Numbered from the stretch's first letter, positions 24,582 to 33,131 are shown. The stretch is 64,000 nt of DNA from CAXMMR01 sp963692975 (GCA_963692975.2 CAXMMR010000037.1:197859-261858); one strand, 5' to 3'. A program made the numbers and translations. Notes: a model not told the origin generated them from the letters alone.

Positions 24582-25916
24582 TTAGCCGCCGGGCGGCACC
24601 GTCAGGCACTGCCAGCCCTGATCGCTGAGCCGGCTGCACGCGGCATCAGCCGCACTCGCGCTCAGCCCGACCAGCCTGGCGCGATAGAGCAGGCGGCCGC
24701 CAGACCAGACCGTGCTGGCGACCGTGACGGTGGCTGGCTGCAGCAGGCCGGCCGCCATGCTCCTCGCCCGGTCGGCCGCATGCTCGGCCTGCCCCGGGTT
24801 GACGAAGGCGCCCACCTGAACGGCCCAGCCATCGGCCGTCCTGCGCGACGGCACCGCAGCCGCCGGCCGGGCAGGCAGCAGGTGCGCCGGCTCCTCGGCG
24901 TAAGGCCGCCGCAGCAGGACCGGTGCGGATGCAAACGCCATCGGCCTCGGCGGCTGCGGGCCTGCCGTGCCCCATGATGCATCGGCCGCCGAGGCTGCCG
25001 TCGCGACCGGCCGCAGCGGCGCCGCGGCCGGACGGCAGGGCGCGTCGGGGTCGTAGGCGGCGTCCGGATCCTGCACGCAGAACGCAGCCCTCCGCGGCGC
25101 AGCGTGCGGCGTCGCCTCCGCGACAGCAGCCGGTGGCGGCGCCGCCACCGCGCCGTAGGGGATCGCAGGCGGCAGGACGGCGCTGGCAGGCGCGGCCCGG
25201 CAGGGCGCCGTCGGATCGTAGGCTGCGTCAGGATCGTAAAAGCAGCCATCGGGCCGGCGGATGGTCTGCACGGTCGGCGGCGGCACCGCGGCGTTGACGG
25301 AGGCGAAGCGGACCGGCGCCTCGGGCTCGTCCGGCGTCGCGTAGGCAGCCAGAGGCCCGGTCATCGGCAACTCGTCGCCGAGCCGCGGCGCGATCGACGC
25401 CAGATAATTGACCGTCTCGTTGGGCAGCGAGTTGGTGCCGGCGAAGTAGTCATCGAGCCGCGCCGGCCCGGCATTGTAGGCCGCCAGGAAGGCAGGCGCG
25501 CCATACTTGTCATACATCTCTCGAATATACGCCGTGCCTGCGAGGATGCTGTTGCGCGGGTCGTACGGATCGTCGCCCAGGCCATACCGGTCCTTCAGCC
25601 CGGCATAGGTGTACGGCTCGACCTGCATCAGGCCGATCGCGCCCGCCTCGGACACCACCGGCGCACCGTTCAGATACTCGTGCCCGCCGGATTCCTGCCG
25701 CATGACCTCGCGGATCCAGCGGCCCGGAACCCGGAAGCGCGCCGAGGCCTCGCGGATGTATGGCCCCCAAGGATCCTCTCGAGGCCCAGGCGGTGCATAC
25801 TGCCCGCCGCCATAGCTCGTGACCGGGCCGCCGCCGGAATGCCCGCAGCCGGCAAGGCCCAGGCAGGCGACGAGCAGCACGATGGGCCAACTCGCGCGGT
25901 GGCTCCCACCTCGCAT
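24582..25916 (-). CDS. Lipoprotein lytic transglycosylase with SPOR domain
   Basis: A 444-residue envelope protein. A lipobox (LGLAGC, Cys24) predicts lipid anchoring. The SLT domain follows (about residues 50-180): IREVMRQESGGHEYLNG with the catalytic Glu, GAIGLMQVEPYTYAGL, AGTAYIREMYDKYG and FLAAYNAGPARLDDY. A proline/alanine-rich linker carries two copies of a cysteine-bracketed box, CFYDPDAAYDPTAPCR and FCVQDPDAAYDPDAPCR. The last 80 residues (WAVQVGAFVNPGQAEHAAD) form a SPOR peptidoglycan-binding domain. The protein probably cleaves peptidoglycan at sites with denuded glycans, such as the septum; this is inferred from the domains. Confidence 0.82.
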   Translation of the reverse strand: MRGGSHRASWPIVLLVACLGLAGCGHSGGGPVTSYGGGQYAPPGPREDPWGPYIREASARFRVPGRWIREVMRQESGGHEYLNGAPVVSEAGAIGLMQVEPYTYAGLKDRYGLGDDPYDPRNSILAGTAYIREMYDKYGAPAFLAAYNAGPARLDDYFAGTNSLPNETVNYLASIAPRLGDELPMTGPLAAYATPDEPEAPVRFASVNAAVPPPTVQTIRRPDGCFYDPDAAYDPTAPCRAAPASAVLPPAIPYGAVAAPPPAAVAEATPHAAPRRAAFCVQDPDAAYDPDAPCRPAAAPLRPVATAASAADASWGTAGPQPPRPMAFASAPVLLRRPYAEEPAHLLPARPAAAVPSRRTADGWAVQVGAFVNPGQAEHAADRARSMAAGLLQPATVTVASTVWSGGRLLYRARLVGLSASAADAACSRLSDQGWQCLTVPPGG

Positions 25917-25977
25917 CGCTCAGCCCCTCCGCCTCATCCGCCATGCGAGCCGCTGCGGCCACATGAAGGATAATAGC

Positions 25978-25999
25978 GGTGAATTCTTAAGAATTCACC
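25978..25999. promoter_or_regulatory. Perfect 22-bp palindrome between two lipoprotein genes
   Basis: The dyad GAATTCTTAAGAATTC is extended by GGT and ACC on its two sides. It lies 61 bp upstream of the SLT-SPOR start and 18 bp past the end of the preceding gene. It has no T-run, so an operator is more likely than an intrinsic terminator. Confidence 0.5.
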
Positions 26000-26017
26000 A
26001 ATCCTATACGATCGCGG

Positions 26018-26956
26018 TCAGGACGCCGGCGGCGCCAGCGGGATCGGACCGTCCGGGTTCGGCGTGGGCGTCGACGGTGGCTGGTAGACAGGGGCCGCCG
26101 TGGCCGGATCGGGCGATGCCGACGGGTAGCCGCCTGCCGCCGGGTCCGCCCCAGGCGCCGACCCCTGATAGCCGGGCGGCCGCAAGTAGGTCGGCGGCGG
26201 CGACAGCTGCTGCGCGCCGGCCCCTCCGCCACCGAGATAGCCGGGCGGCACCGGCGAGGAGGCCGGCGCGCCGCCCGAATAGCCCGGCGGCACAGGCGAT
26301 GATCCCAGCGGCGCAGCGCCTGGCGCCGGCAACGGTGTACCCGGCAGCGGAGCGCCCGACAAAGGTTGGGCCTGAACCGGCGCCGGCACCGCGCTGTCGG
26401 ATTGCAGGAAGGCGCCGAGCGACTGCCGCACCTGATACTCGAACTCGACATTCATGTCGGCGGTCATCTGCTTGGTCAGATCGTAGAGCGCCGCCGGCCG
26501 GTCCTCGCCCTCGCTCGGCGGCGCGTGGTGGCGCGACACGTGCGCCTCCGCATAGCCGATCTTGTTGCCGCCCGGCCCGATGATGTCGAGATGCACCGAC
26601 ATCGAGCCGTCCAGCGTCCCGTCCGGCGCTCGCTCGATCACGGCGTTGTCGATGACGAACTCGGCCTGCCCCGAAGAGCCGCCGGGAAACAGCCGGTCAT
26701 GCGCCATCTCGGTGAGCGCCTGCTGCGGCGTGACCGGCGAGCGCGACGCCACATCGTCCGGCCCGGCCGGCGCCGAGTGGTCCACCACGTCCAGCCCGAC
26801 CACGTTGAGGTGCAGCGGCGTCAGGTAGGTGTAGCTGAGCGCGGGAAAGTTCTGCACCGGAGGCGGCGTATCGCCGCCGCAGGCGCTCAGCAGCAACGGC
26901 GCCGCGACGGCCGCAACTCTGCCGAGGCGCCGGACGCGCTTGCCCGCGCCGCTCAT
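26018..26956 (-). CDS. Proline-rich lipoprotein of unknown function
   Basis: A 312-residue protein. A short arginine-rich leader and hydrophobic core end in a lipobox LLLSAC (Cys26). Residues about 35-200 form a globular region (ALSYTYLTPLHLNVVGLDVV, YDLTKQMTADMNVEFEYQVR) that I do not recognise. The last 115 residues are Pro/Gly/Ala-rich with repeated SPVPPGYxGG units, suited to spanning the periplasm. Its ATG overlaps the hslO stop by 4 bp (ATGA), so the two are translationally coupled. No functional assignment is possible from the sequence. Confidence 0.7.
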   Translation of the reverse strand: MSGAGKRVRRLGRVAAVAAPLLLSACGGDTPPPVQNFPALSYTYLTPLHLNVVGLDVVDHSAPAGPDDVASRSPVTPQQALTEMAHDRLFPGGSSGQAEFVIDNAVIERAPDGTLDGSMSVHLDIIGPGGNKIGYAEAHVSRHHAPPSEGEDRPAALYDLTKQMTADMNVEFEYQVRQSLGAFLQSDSAVPAPVQAQPLSGAPLPGTPLPAPGAAPLGSSPVPPGYSGGAPASSPVPPGYLGGGGAGAQQLSPPPTYLRPPGYQGSAPGADPAAGGYPSASPDPATAAPVYQPPSTPTPNPDGPIPLAPPAS

Positions 26957-27918
26957 GCCGAGCCCTCGGCCGCGATGCCCTGAACCTCGCCGCGGCCAAA
27001 CCGGAAGTCGAAGTTGCAGAACTCGCAGGTCATGACGATGTCGCCAGATACAGCCATATGGTCGAGGTCCTCGGCGGGAAACCCCTCCAGTATGCCAGAC
27101 AGCCGTGCGCGTGAGCAGCGGCAGCCATAGGCCAGTGCGCGCGGCAGGCCGAGCGCGACGCCCTCGCTATGGAATAGCCGGTAGAGCAGCCGCTCCGGCG
27201 GCAGCGCGTCGTCGAGCAACTCGGCGTCGGTGAGCGTCGCGGCCAGAATGGCGGCGGTGCGCCAGCTCTCGTCCTGGGTAGCCTGGTCCATGACCGGGTC
27301 GATGCCGCCCTCGCCCGCCACGCGTTCCAGGATCAGCGCTCCGGCGCGCCATCCGCCCACCCCCTGCGCCGCCGCCAGCCGCACCTCGTATTCGAGCTGC
27401 TCGCTCGTGCGGAAGTAGGCGAGCGCCATCTCGGCCAGCGTCTCACCCTCGATGGCGACGATGCCCTGGTGGCGATCCATCTCCGGCCCCTGGTCCACCG
27501 TAAAGGCGAGGTAGCCGGAACCGAGCAGTGCCGCCGCGCTGGGCTCGGGCTCGACTGCGAGCAGCGCCGCCAGCCGGTCCGGATCCGCCCGCGCATAGCC
27601 CCGCAGCGCGCCCGCCTCCGTGCAGTCGGCGAGCAGCATCGACACCGGGCCGTCGCCCTTCACCTGCAGGCTGAAGGACCCACGATACTTCAGCGCCGTC
27701 GCGAGCCCCGCGACCAAGGCCAACGCCTCGCCGGCCAGCCTGGTAACGGCGGGATGGTTGTCGTGCCGTCCGAGCAGCGCGTCGGCCAGCGGCCCGAGCC
27801 GCAGCAGCCGTCCACGCACCGGCCGCTGCGGCAGGTGAAACGGGGTTACACCGCGCGGCACCACGATGTCAGGCACGGCAGGGCGATTGGCATCCAGAAA
27901 CGCGGGAGTCTCGGTCAT
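26953..27918 (-). CDS. hslO: Hsp33 redox-regulated chaperone
   Basis: A 321-residue cytoplasmic holdase that is switched on by oxidation. The N-terminal domain has FHLPQRPVRGRLLRLGP, YRGSFSLQVKGDGPVSMLLAD and LLGSGYLAFTVDQGP. The C-terminal zinc switch shows YGCRCSRAR (C-x-C) and MTCEFCNFDFRFG (C-x-x-C), the four cysteines that release zinc on oxidation. The length is slightly above that of the E. coli protein. It precedes the proline-rich lipoprotein gene with a 4-bp overlap. Confidence 0.93.
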   Translation of the reverse strand: MTETPAFLDANRPAVPDIVVPRGVTPFHLPQRPVRGRLLRLGPLADALLGRHDNHPAVTRLAGEALALVAGLATALKYRGSFSLQVKGDGPVSMLLADCTEAGALRGYARADPDRLAALLAVEPEPSAAALLGSGYLAFTVDQGPEMDRHQGIVAIEGETLAEMALAYFRTSEQLEYEVRLAAAQGVGGWRAGALILERVAGEGGIDPVMDQATQDESWRTAAILAATLTDAELLDDALPPERLLYRLFHSEGVALGLPRALAYGCRCSRARLSGILEGFPAEDLDHMAVSGDIVMTCEFCNFDFRFGRGEVQGIAAEGSA

Positions 27919-27965
27919 GCGGCCAAGATAGTCATGCGTCGGGCGCAGGGCCAGAGACAGGAAGA

Positions 27966-28065
27966 CAGGCCTTCTTTTTTGAAAAAAGAAGCAAAAAACT
28001 TCTATCCGGTATCGCTGACCAGAATGGGCCAGAGTCTTTGGTCTTTTTTTAAAAGGACTGCTTGC
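27966..28065. repeat. Family 2 A/T hairpin-pair element, copy 3 (shortest)
   Basis: The left hairpin CTTCTTTTTTG/AAAAAAGAAG, AAAAAACTTCTATCC, a 28-bp middle, then a degenerate right arm AGAGTCTTTGGTC(T)n/AAAAGGACTGC. It abuts the stop codon of the 28066 ORF and lies 48 bp upstream of the hslO start. Confidence 0.88.
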
Positions 28066-28341
28066 CTACGTGCCCTCGTCGATCTCCGCCTCCAGCGCCT
28101 CAAGGCGGCTATCGATCTCCGCCCGCTGCCGGTCATCCACCCCGAGCTCCTCCAGGCGCTCCAGCAAGCGGCGCCGGCATCGAGCCCGCTTGACCTGCGG
28201 CTCGTCGCCCACGATGGCGGCAAGGCAGTCCGCATAGGTGCTCCGCGCCGCGTCAAAGGCGCCGTCGGACGGCAATACGCCGAGCAATCCTTCCAGCTCG
28301 CCGCTGACCCACCCCGGGGTCGCGGCCATCTCCTCGCCCAT
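28066..28341 (-). CDS. Hypothetical protein coupled to argD
   Basis: A 91-residue acidic, helix-rich protein (MGEEMAATPGWVSGELEGLL; RRLLERLEELGVDDRQRAEI). Its ATG overlaps the argD stop by 4 bp (ATGA), so translation is likely coupled, and it ends exactly at a family 2 element. I do not recognise a family. In many relatives argF follows argD, and this ORF stands in its place. No catalytic motif is visible; a small regulatory or structural role is possible but unproven. Confidence 0.6.
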   Translation of the reverse strand: MGEEMAATPGWVSGELEGLLGVLPSDGAFDAARSTYADCLAAIVGDEPQVKRARCRRRLLERLEELGVDDRQRAEIDSRLEALEAEIDEGT

Positions 28342-29540
28342 CAGGCGGCGACCTGCGCGCTAACCCCAGCCTGGTGCAGCACCTGCGCCGCCCGGCCGAG
28401 GATCGCCACCGCCTCGCCGACCTCCGCCTCGCTCACGATCAGCGGCGGCACCAGGCGCAGCACGTTGTCGCCGGCCGCGACCGCCAGCAGTCCCTGATCC
28501 AGACAGACCCGTTGTGCCTCCGTGTTCGGCACCCCGCAGCGCAGCCCGACGATCAGTCCCAGTCCGCGCGCCGCCGTGTAGACGGCGGGATGCTGCTCGA
28601 CCAGGCCCTCGAGCCCGGCCCAGAGCGCAGCGCCGCGCGCCTGCACCTGGTCCAGGAAGCCGGGTGCGAGCACCACGTCCAGCACCGCGTTGGCCGCCGC
28701 GCAGGCGAGCGGATTGCCGCCGAAGGTGGTGCCGTGCGAGCCGGCCGTCATATGACGCGCTACCGCCTCGCGCGCCAGCACCGCACCCATCGGAAAGCCG
28801 CCGGCGATGCCCTTGGCGGTCGAGAGCACGTCCGGCGTGATCCCAGCCCACTCATGCGCAAATAGCCGGCCCGTCCGGCCCATGCCGCACTGCACCTCAT
28901 CGAGCCCCAACAGCAGACCGTGCTCGTCGCACAGCGCCCGCAGGCCGCGCAGGAACTCGACGGAGGCGGGCCGCACGCCGCCCTCGCCCTGGATCGGCTC
29001 GATCAGGATGCCCGCCGTCGCGGGACCGATCGCCTGTCGCACGGCCTGCAGGTCGCCGAAAGCGACATGGTCGAAGCCGTCCACCGCCGGGCCGAAGCCG
29101 TCGAGATACTTGGCGTTACCGGTCGCCGACAGCATCGCCAGCGTGCGGCCATGAAAGGCGCCATCGAAGCAGATGACGCGGTAGCGCTCAGGCCGGCCCG
29201 TCTTGGCCATCGTGCGGCGGATCATTTTGACCAGCCCCTCGTTCGCCTCGGCGCCCGAGTTGCAAAAGAACACGCTGTCGGCAAACGAGGCGGCGACCAG
29301 GCGTTCGGCCAGCCGCTCGGCCTGCGGCACACGGTAGAGGTTGGAGACGTGCATCACCCGCGCCGCCTGCTCGGTCACCGCGGCGACCAGATGCGGGTGA
29401 TAGTGGCCGAGCGCGGAGGTCGCGATGCCGGCGCCGAAGTCGAGGTAGCGTCGCCCGTCCTCCGCATAGAGCCAGGCGCCCTCCCCGTGGTCGAAGGCGA
29501 TCGGTGCGCGGGCGTAGGTTGGCATCAGGGGCGGGATCAT
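28341..29540 (-). CDS. argD: Acetylornithine aminotransferase
   Basis: A 399-residue PLP enzyme of arginine (and lysine) synthesis. It shows FDHGEGAWLYAEDGRRYLDF, ALGHYHPHLVAAV, FFCNSGAEANEGLVKMIRR, GAFHGRTLAMLSATGN, IEPIQGEGGVRPAS, LGLDEVQCGMGRTGRLF and the PLP lysine in STAKGIAGGFPMGAV. Start candidates are ATG 29540 and ATG 29525; the frame continues further upstream only through a family 2 element. It belongs to class III aminotransferases, and argD fits better than gabT on the GAGIATSALGHYHP and VSNLYR boxes. Confidence 0.9.
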   Translation of the reverse strand: MIPPLMPTYARAPIAFDHGEGAWLYAEDGRRYLDFGAGIATSALGHYHPHLVAAVTEQAARVMHVSNLYRVPQAERLAERLVAASFADSVFFCNSGAEANEGLVKMIRRTMAKTGRPERYRVICFDGAFHGRTLAMLSATGNAKYLDGFGPAVDGFDHVAFGDLQAVRQAIGPATAGILIEPIQGEGGVRPASVEFLRGLRALCDEHGLLLGLDEVQCGMGRTGRLFAHEWAGITPDVLSTAKGIAGGFPMGAVLAREAVARHMTAGSHGTTFGGNPLACAAANAVLDVVLAPGFLDQVQARGAALWAGLEGLVEQHPAVYTAARGLGLIVGLRCGVPNTEAQRVCLDQGLLAVAAGDNVLRLVPPLIVSEAEVGEAVAILGRAAQVLHQAGVSAQVAA

Positions 29541-29571
29541 GGGGGCAAGAACTAGCAAAGCGGGGAGAAAG

Positions 29572-29700
29572 CAAGCGCTTCTTTTTTGCAAAAAAGAAGC
29601 AAAAAACTTCTACAGGCGCTGTCGCCCGTCACGCGGCCAAAGGCCCTTATGGTCAAAAGTTTTTTGGTTCTTTTTTTCAAAAAAGAACCGCTTGCTTGCT
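29572..29700. repeat. Family 2 A/T hairpin-pair element, copy 4
   Basis: A clean copy: AAGCGCTTCTTTTTTGC/AAAAAAGAAGC, AAAAAACTTCTA, a GC-rich middle, GGTCAAAAGTTTTTTGG, GGTTCTTTTTTTC/AAAAAAGAACC and GCTTGCTTGCT. It lies between argD and aceA and ends 2 bp before the aceA stop. Confidence 0.93.
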
Positions 29701-29702
29701 CC

Positions 29703-31370
29703 CTAGCCGAACTGCCCCATCGTGTTATGCGCGCCCCCCGCCTTGAGCGCCGCCTCGCCGGCGAAATACTCCTTGTGGTCGTCGCCGACGTCCGAGCCCG
29801 CCATGTTCTGATGCTTCACGCAGGCGATGCCCTGGCGCAGCTCCTGGCGCTGCACGTTGAGCACGTAGCCCAGCATGCCCTGGTCGCCGAAATACTCGCG
29901 CGACAGGTTGTCCGTTGACAGCGCCGCGGTGTGGTAGGTCGGCAGGGTGATCAGGTGATGGAAGATGCCGGCCCGCTTGGCGGCATCGGCCTGGAACGTG
30001 CGGATCCGCTCATCCGCCTCGGCGCCCAGCGCCGTGCCGTCATACTCCGGGCTCATCAGCTTCGCCCGGTCGTAAGCGGACAGGTCACGCCCGTCAGCGA
30101 CCCAGGCATCGAACACCTGCTGGCGGAAGTTCAGAGTCCAGTTAAACGAGGGCGAGTTGTTGTAGGCGAGCTTAGCGTTCGGCACGACGGCGCGGATGCG
30201 GTCCATCATGCCGGCGATCTGCTCGACATGCGGCTTCTCAGTCTCGATCCAGAGCAGGTCGGCGCCGTTCTGCAGCGACGCGATCGAGTCGAGCACGCAG
30301 CGATCGAACCCGGTGCCGGCGCGAAACTGGTAAAGATTGCTCGGCAGGCGCTTCGGCCGCAGCAGCTTGCCGTCGCGGTTAATGATTACGTCGCCGTTGC
30401 GCGCCTCGCCCGGACCCACCTCCTCGCAGTCGAGAAAGCTGTTGTATTGGTCGCCGAGGTCGCCCGGCGCGTGGCTCACCGCGATCTGCTTGGTCAGGCC
30501 CGCGCCCAAGCTGTCGGTGCGGGTGACGATGATGCCGTCCTCGACCCCGAGTTCCAGGAACGCGTAGCGCAGCGCCCGCACCTTCGCCAGGAAGTCCTCG
30601 TGCGGCACGGTGACCTTGCCGTCCTGATGGCCGCACTGCTTCTCGTCGGACACCTGGTTCTCGATCTGCAGCGCGCAGGCGCCCGCCTCGATCATCTTCT
30701 TGGCCAGCAGGTAGGTGGCCTCCGCATTGCCGAAGCCGGCGTCGATGTCGGCGATGATCGGCACGACATGGGTCTCGTGCCCCTCGATCGCGGCCAGCAA
30801 CTCCGCCGCGCGAGCCTCATCGCCCGCCTCGCGCGCGGCGTCGACCGCGCGAAACAAACCGCCGAGCTCGCGCGCGTCGGCTTGGCGCAGGAAGGTGTAG
30901 ATCTCTGCGATCAGCGCCGGCACCGACGTCTTCTCGTGCATCGACTGGTCGGGCAGCGGACCGAATTCCGAGCGCATCGCCGCGACCATCCAGCCGGACA
31001 GGTAGATGTAGCGCCGCTTCGTCGTGCCGAAATGCTTCTTGACGGCGATCATCTGCTGCTGGGCAATGAAGCCGTGCCATGCGCCCAGCGACTGCGTGTA
31101 GAGCGCCGGGTCCGCGTCATACGCCGCCATGTCCTCCCGCATGATCGAGGCCGTGTAGCGGGCGATGTCCAGCCCGGTGAGGAAGCGGTTCTGCAGCCGC
31201 ATCCGCGCAACCGATTCCGGGTTGATGCCGTCCCAGGTGCCCCGCTTGCCGTCGACCAGCTTCGCCACCGTCGAGGTGTGCTCCTGATAGGAGGACCGGC
31301 TGCCGAGCAGGCCGGACAGGGCGCCGCCGATACCCTCTGGGCTGCGGGTCGGGCCGAACGAGGTAGGCAT
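29703..31370 (-). CDS. aceA: Isocitrate lyase (long type)
   Basis: A 555-residue glyoxylate-cycle enzyme that splits isocitrate into succinate and glyoxylate. It has the catalytic SDEKQCGHQDGK (the KxCGH box, with Cys near residue 245), PIIADIDAGFGNAEATYLLA and NNSPSFNWTLNF. Its length matches the longer bacterial and eukaryote-like subclass. AGGAG nine bases before ATG 31370 fixes the start. It is divergent from a RamB/ScfR-type regulator. The shared 163-bp intergenic region has a matched pair of AAAAGCTTGT(G/C)AA motifs. The aconitase gene acnA lies 3 kb away. Regulation by acetate or fatty-acid status through the neighbour is inferred. Confidence 0.95.
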   Translation of the reverse strand: MPTSFGPTRSPEGIGGALSGLLGSRSSYQEHTSTVAKLVDGKRGTWDGINPESVARMRLQNRFLTGLDIARYTASIMREDMAAYDADPALYTQSLGAWHGFIAQQQMIAVKKHFGTTKRRYIYLSGWMVAAMRSEFGPLPDQSMHEKTSVPALIAEIYTFLRQADARELGGLFRAVDAAREAGDEARAAELLAAIEGHETHVVPIIADIDAGFGNAEATYLLAKKMIEAGACALQIENQVSDEKQCGHQDGKVTVPHEDFLAKVRALRYAFLELGVEDGIIVTRTDSLGAGLTKQIAVSHAPGDLGDQYNSFLDCEEVGPGEARNGDVIINRDGKLLRPKRLPSNLYQFRAGTGFDRCVLDSIASLQNGADLLWIETEKPHVEQIAGMMDRIRAVVPNAKLAYNNSPSFNWTLNFRQQVFDAWVADGRDLSAYDRAKLMSPEYDGTALGAEADERIRTFQADAAKRAGIFHHLITLPTYHTAALSTDNLSREYFGDQGMLGYVLNVQRQELRQGIACVKHQNMAGSDVGDDHKEYFAGEAALKAGGAHNTMGQFG

Positions 31371-31421
31371 AAGTGGCAATCTCCTGACGCGGTTGGCAGC
31401 GCCATCGCATGGCGCAGCACG

Positions 31422-31434
31422 TTGACAAGCTTTT
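31422..31434 (-). promoter_or_regulatory. Candidate regulator site in the aceA promoter
   Basis: The minus strand reads AAAAGCTTGTCAA, 52-64 bp upstream of the aceA start codon. It is a near-exact inverted copy of the site at 31505-31517, so each of the two divergent genes has one. Binding by the adjacent XRE regulator is inferred. Confidence 0.5.
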
Positions 31435-31504
31435 ACGATGCACCCGACCATGCTGCACCTGCGAAGCCGCCGAAACGGGTGCAATCCGGTGTTGAGCTAC
31501 ACTG

Positions 31505-31517
31505 AAAAGCTTGTGAA
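31505..31517 (+). promoter_or_regulatory. Candidate autoregulatory site of the aceA-linked regulator
   Basis: AAAAGCTTGTGAA lies 17-29 bp upstream of the regulator ATG, close enough to block transcription or initiation. It pairs with the inverted motif at 31422-31434. Confidence 0.5.
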
Positions 31518-31533
31518 ATTGTAAAGGACTGAC

Positions 31534-32931
31534 ATGGCTCGCCCGCTGATCGGCCGAACCGTTCGACGTCTGCGCCAGGACCAAGGCGTCTCGCAGCAGG
31601 CGCTCGCCGTCCGCCTGGGCATCTCGGCGAGCTACCTCAACCTGATCGAGCACGACCAGCGCAACGTCACCGCCACCCTGCTGATCAGGCTCGCCGAGAC
31701 GCTGCGGGTGGACCTCGCGGCGCTCTCCGGCGTGCAGGAGCGCGAGATGGAGGCCGGCCTGCGCGAGGCCTTCGCCGACCCGCTGCTCGGCGCCGAGAGC
31801 GTGCCGGATGCCGAGGTCGAGATGCTGGCCGGCAACCCCGCGGCCAGCCGCGCCGTGCTCACCCTGTATCGCGCCTGGCGGGTCGCGCGGGAGGATGCGA
31901 GCGGCATCGCCCTGCCGTCCGGCCGGCGCATCCTGCTGCCCAACGAGGAGGCGCGCGACGCCTTCCATGAGCGCTCGAACCACTTCCCCGAGATGGAAGC
32001 GGCCGCCGAGGCGATCGGCCGCACGCTCAATGCCGCGCCGGCGGAGATGAACCATGCGCTCGCCGAGAGGATGCGCCGGGCGCATTACCTGACCGTCCGC
32101 GTCGGTCCGCACGAGGACGCGCTGCGCCGTTACGACCCCGTCGCCCGCACGCTGTTCCTGTCCGAGCAGCTGCCGCGCGAGAGCCGCGGTTTCCATATGG
32201 CGTTCCAGCTGATGCTGCTCGAGGCTCGCGACGCGGTCGAGCACCTGGTCAGCGCCATCGCGCCCTCGACCCCGGAGGCGGCAGCACTGATCCGGATCGG
32301 TCTGCTGAACTACGCCGCCGCGGCATTGCTGATGCCGTACTCAAGCTTCCTCGCCGCCGCACGCGACCTGCGCCACGACGTCGAGGCGCTGGCGGCACGG
32401 TTCTGCGTCTCGTTCGAGCAGGCCTGCCACCGGCTGTCGTCGCTGCAACGGACAGGCGAACGCGGCGTGCCGTTCTTCTTCCTGCGCACCGACCCGGCCG
32501 GCAACGTCAGCAAGCGCTTCTCGGCCGCCGGCTTTCCATTCGCCCGCTACGGCGGCTCCTGCCCGCGCTGGGTCGTGCACTCAGCCTTCATGACGCCCGG
32601 CAGCATCCGCGTCCAAGTCGCCGAGCTGCCCGACGGCGCGACGTTCCTGTGCTTCGCCCGCAGCGTCAGCGGGCCGGCAGCAGCCTGGGGCGAGCCGCCG
32701 CCGACGCACGTCATCGCCATGGGCTGCGACGTCTCGAACGCCGCCGACATGGTCTATGCAGACGGCATCGAGCTGGAGCGGGCAGCCGTCGGCATCGGCT
32801 TGTCGTGCCGGCTGTGCGAACGGGAACACTGCCGCAGCCGCGCCTTTCCGCCACTGGAGCACCGGCTGGCAATGGACCCGAATACCGCGAGCGACAGCCC
32901 GTATCGGTTTGAGGCGAGGTCGAAGCGGTAA
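31534..32931 (+). CDS. XRE-family regulator of acetate/short-chain fatty acid metabolism (RamB/ScfR type)
   Basis: A 465-residue cytoplasmic regulator. An N-terminal HTH_3 domain (RRLRQDQGVSQQALAVRLGI with SYLNLIEHDQRN) is followed by an IrrE/ImmA-like domain with its metallopeptidase motif replaced (FHMAFQLMLLEARDAV). A C-terminal DUF2083-type domain has clustered cysteines (CRLCEREHCRSRAFPPL). The same architecture is found in RamB of corynebacteria, which controls aceA and aceB, and in ScfR/MccR-type regulators. Its position divergent from isocitrate lyase supports control of the glyoxylate shunt. AAAGGA lies before ATG 31534. The stop lies 4 bp before a family 1 element. Confidence 0.85.
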   Translation: MARPLIGRTVRRLRQDQGVSQQALAVRLGISASYLNLIEHDQRNVTATLLIRLAETLRVDLAALSGVQEREMEAGLREAFADPLLGAESVPDAEVEMLAGNPAASRAVLTLYRAWRVAREDASGIALPSGRRILLPNEEARDAFHERSNHFPEMEAAAEAIGRTLNAAPAEMNHALAERMRRAHYLTVRVGPHEDALRRYDPVARTLFLSEQLPRESRGFHMAFQLMLLEARDAVEHLVSAIAPSTPEAAALIRIGLLNYAAAALLMPYSSFLAAARDLRHDVEALAARFCVSFEQACHRLSSLQRTGERGVPFFFLRTDPAGNVSKRFSAAGFPFARYGGSCPRWVVHSAFMTPGSIRVQVAELPDGATFLCFARSVSGPAAAWGEPPPTHVIAMGCDVSNAADMVYADGIELERAAVGIGLSCRLCEREHCRSRAFPPLEHRLAMDPNTASDSPYRFEARSKR

Positions 32932-32934
32932 GGC

Positions 32935-33130
32935 AAGGCCAGGGCTCTGCCCTGGACCCGCTGGGGCCCGCGGCCCCAGACCCCATTCGTTGGGAGTCCA
33001 AGCAAGCTCTTTCTTGCCTGGCGAAGCCATTCAATCCTGCTTCCCACCGCATCGTCCTCGCCAAAGGGGCAGAATGGATTTTAAAGGCTCCGCCTTTAAT
33101 GGGGTCCAGGGGCAAAGCCCCTGGCCTTGC
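32935..33130. repeat. Family 1 palindromic element, copy 7 (full length)
   Basis: Forward order: CCAGGGC-TCT-GCCCTGG, CTGGGGCCCGCGGCCCCAG, core TTGCCTGGCGAAGCC (about 33034-33048), TTAAAGGC-TCC-GCCTTTAA and CCAGGGGC-AAA-GCCCCTGG. It fills the gap between two convergent genes and abuts both stops (32931 and 33132). Confidence 0.92.
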
Positions 33131-33131
33131 T

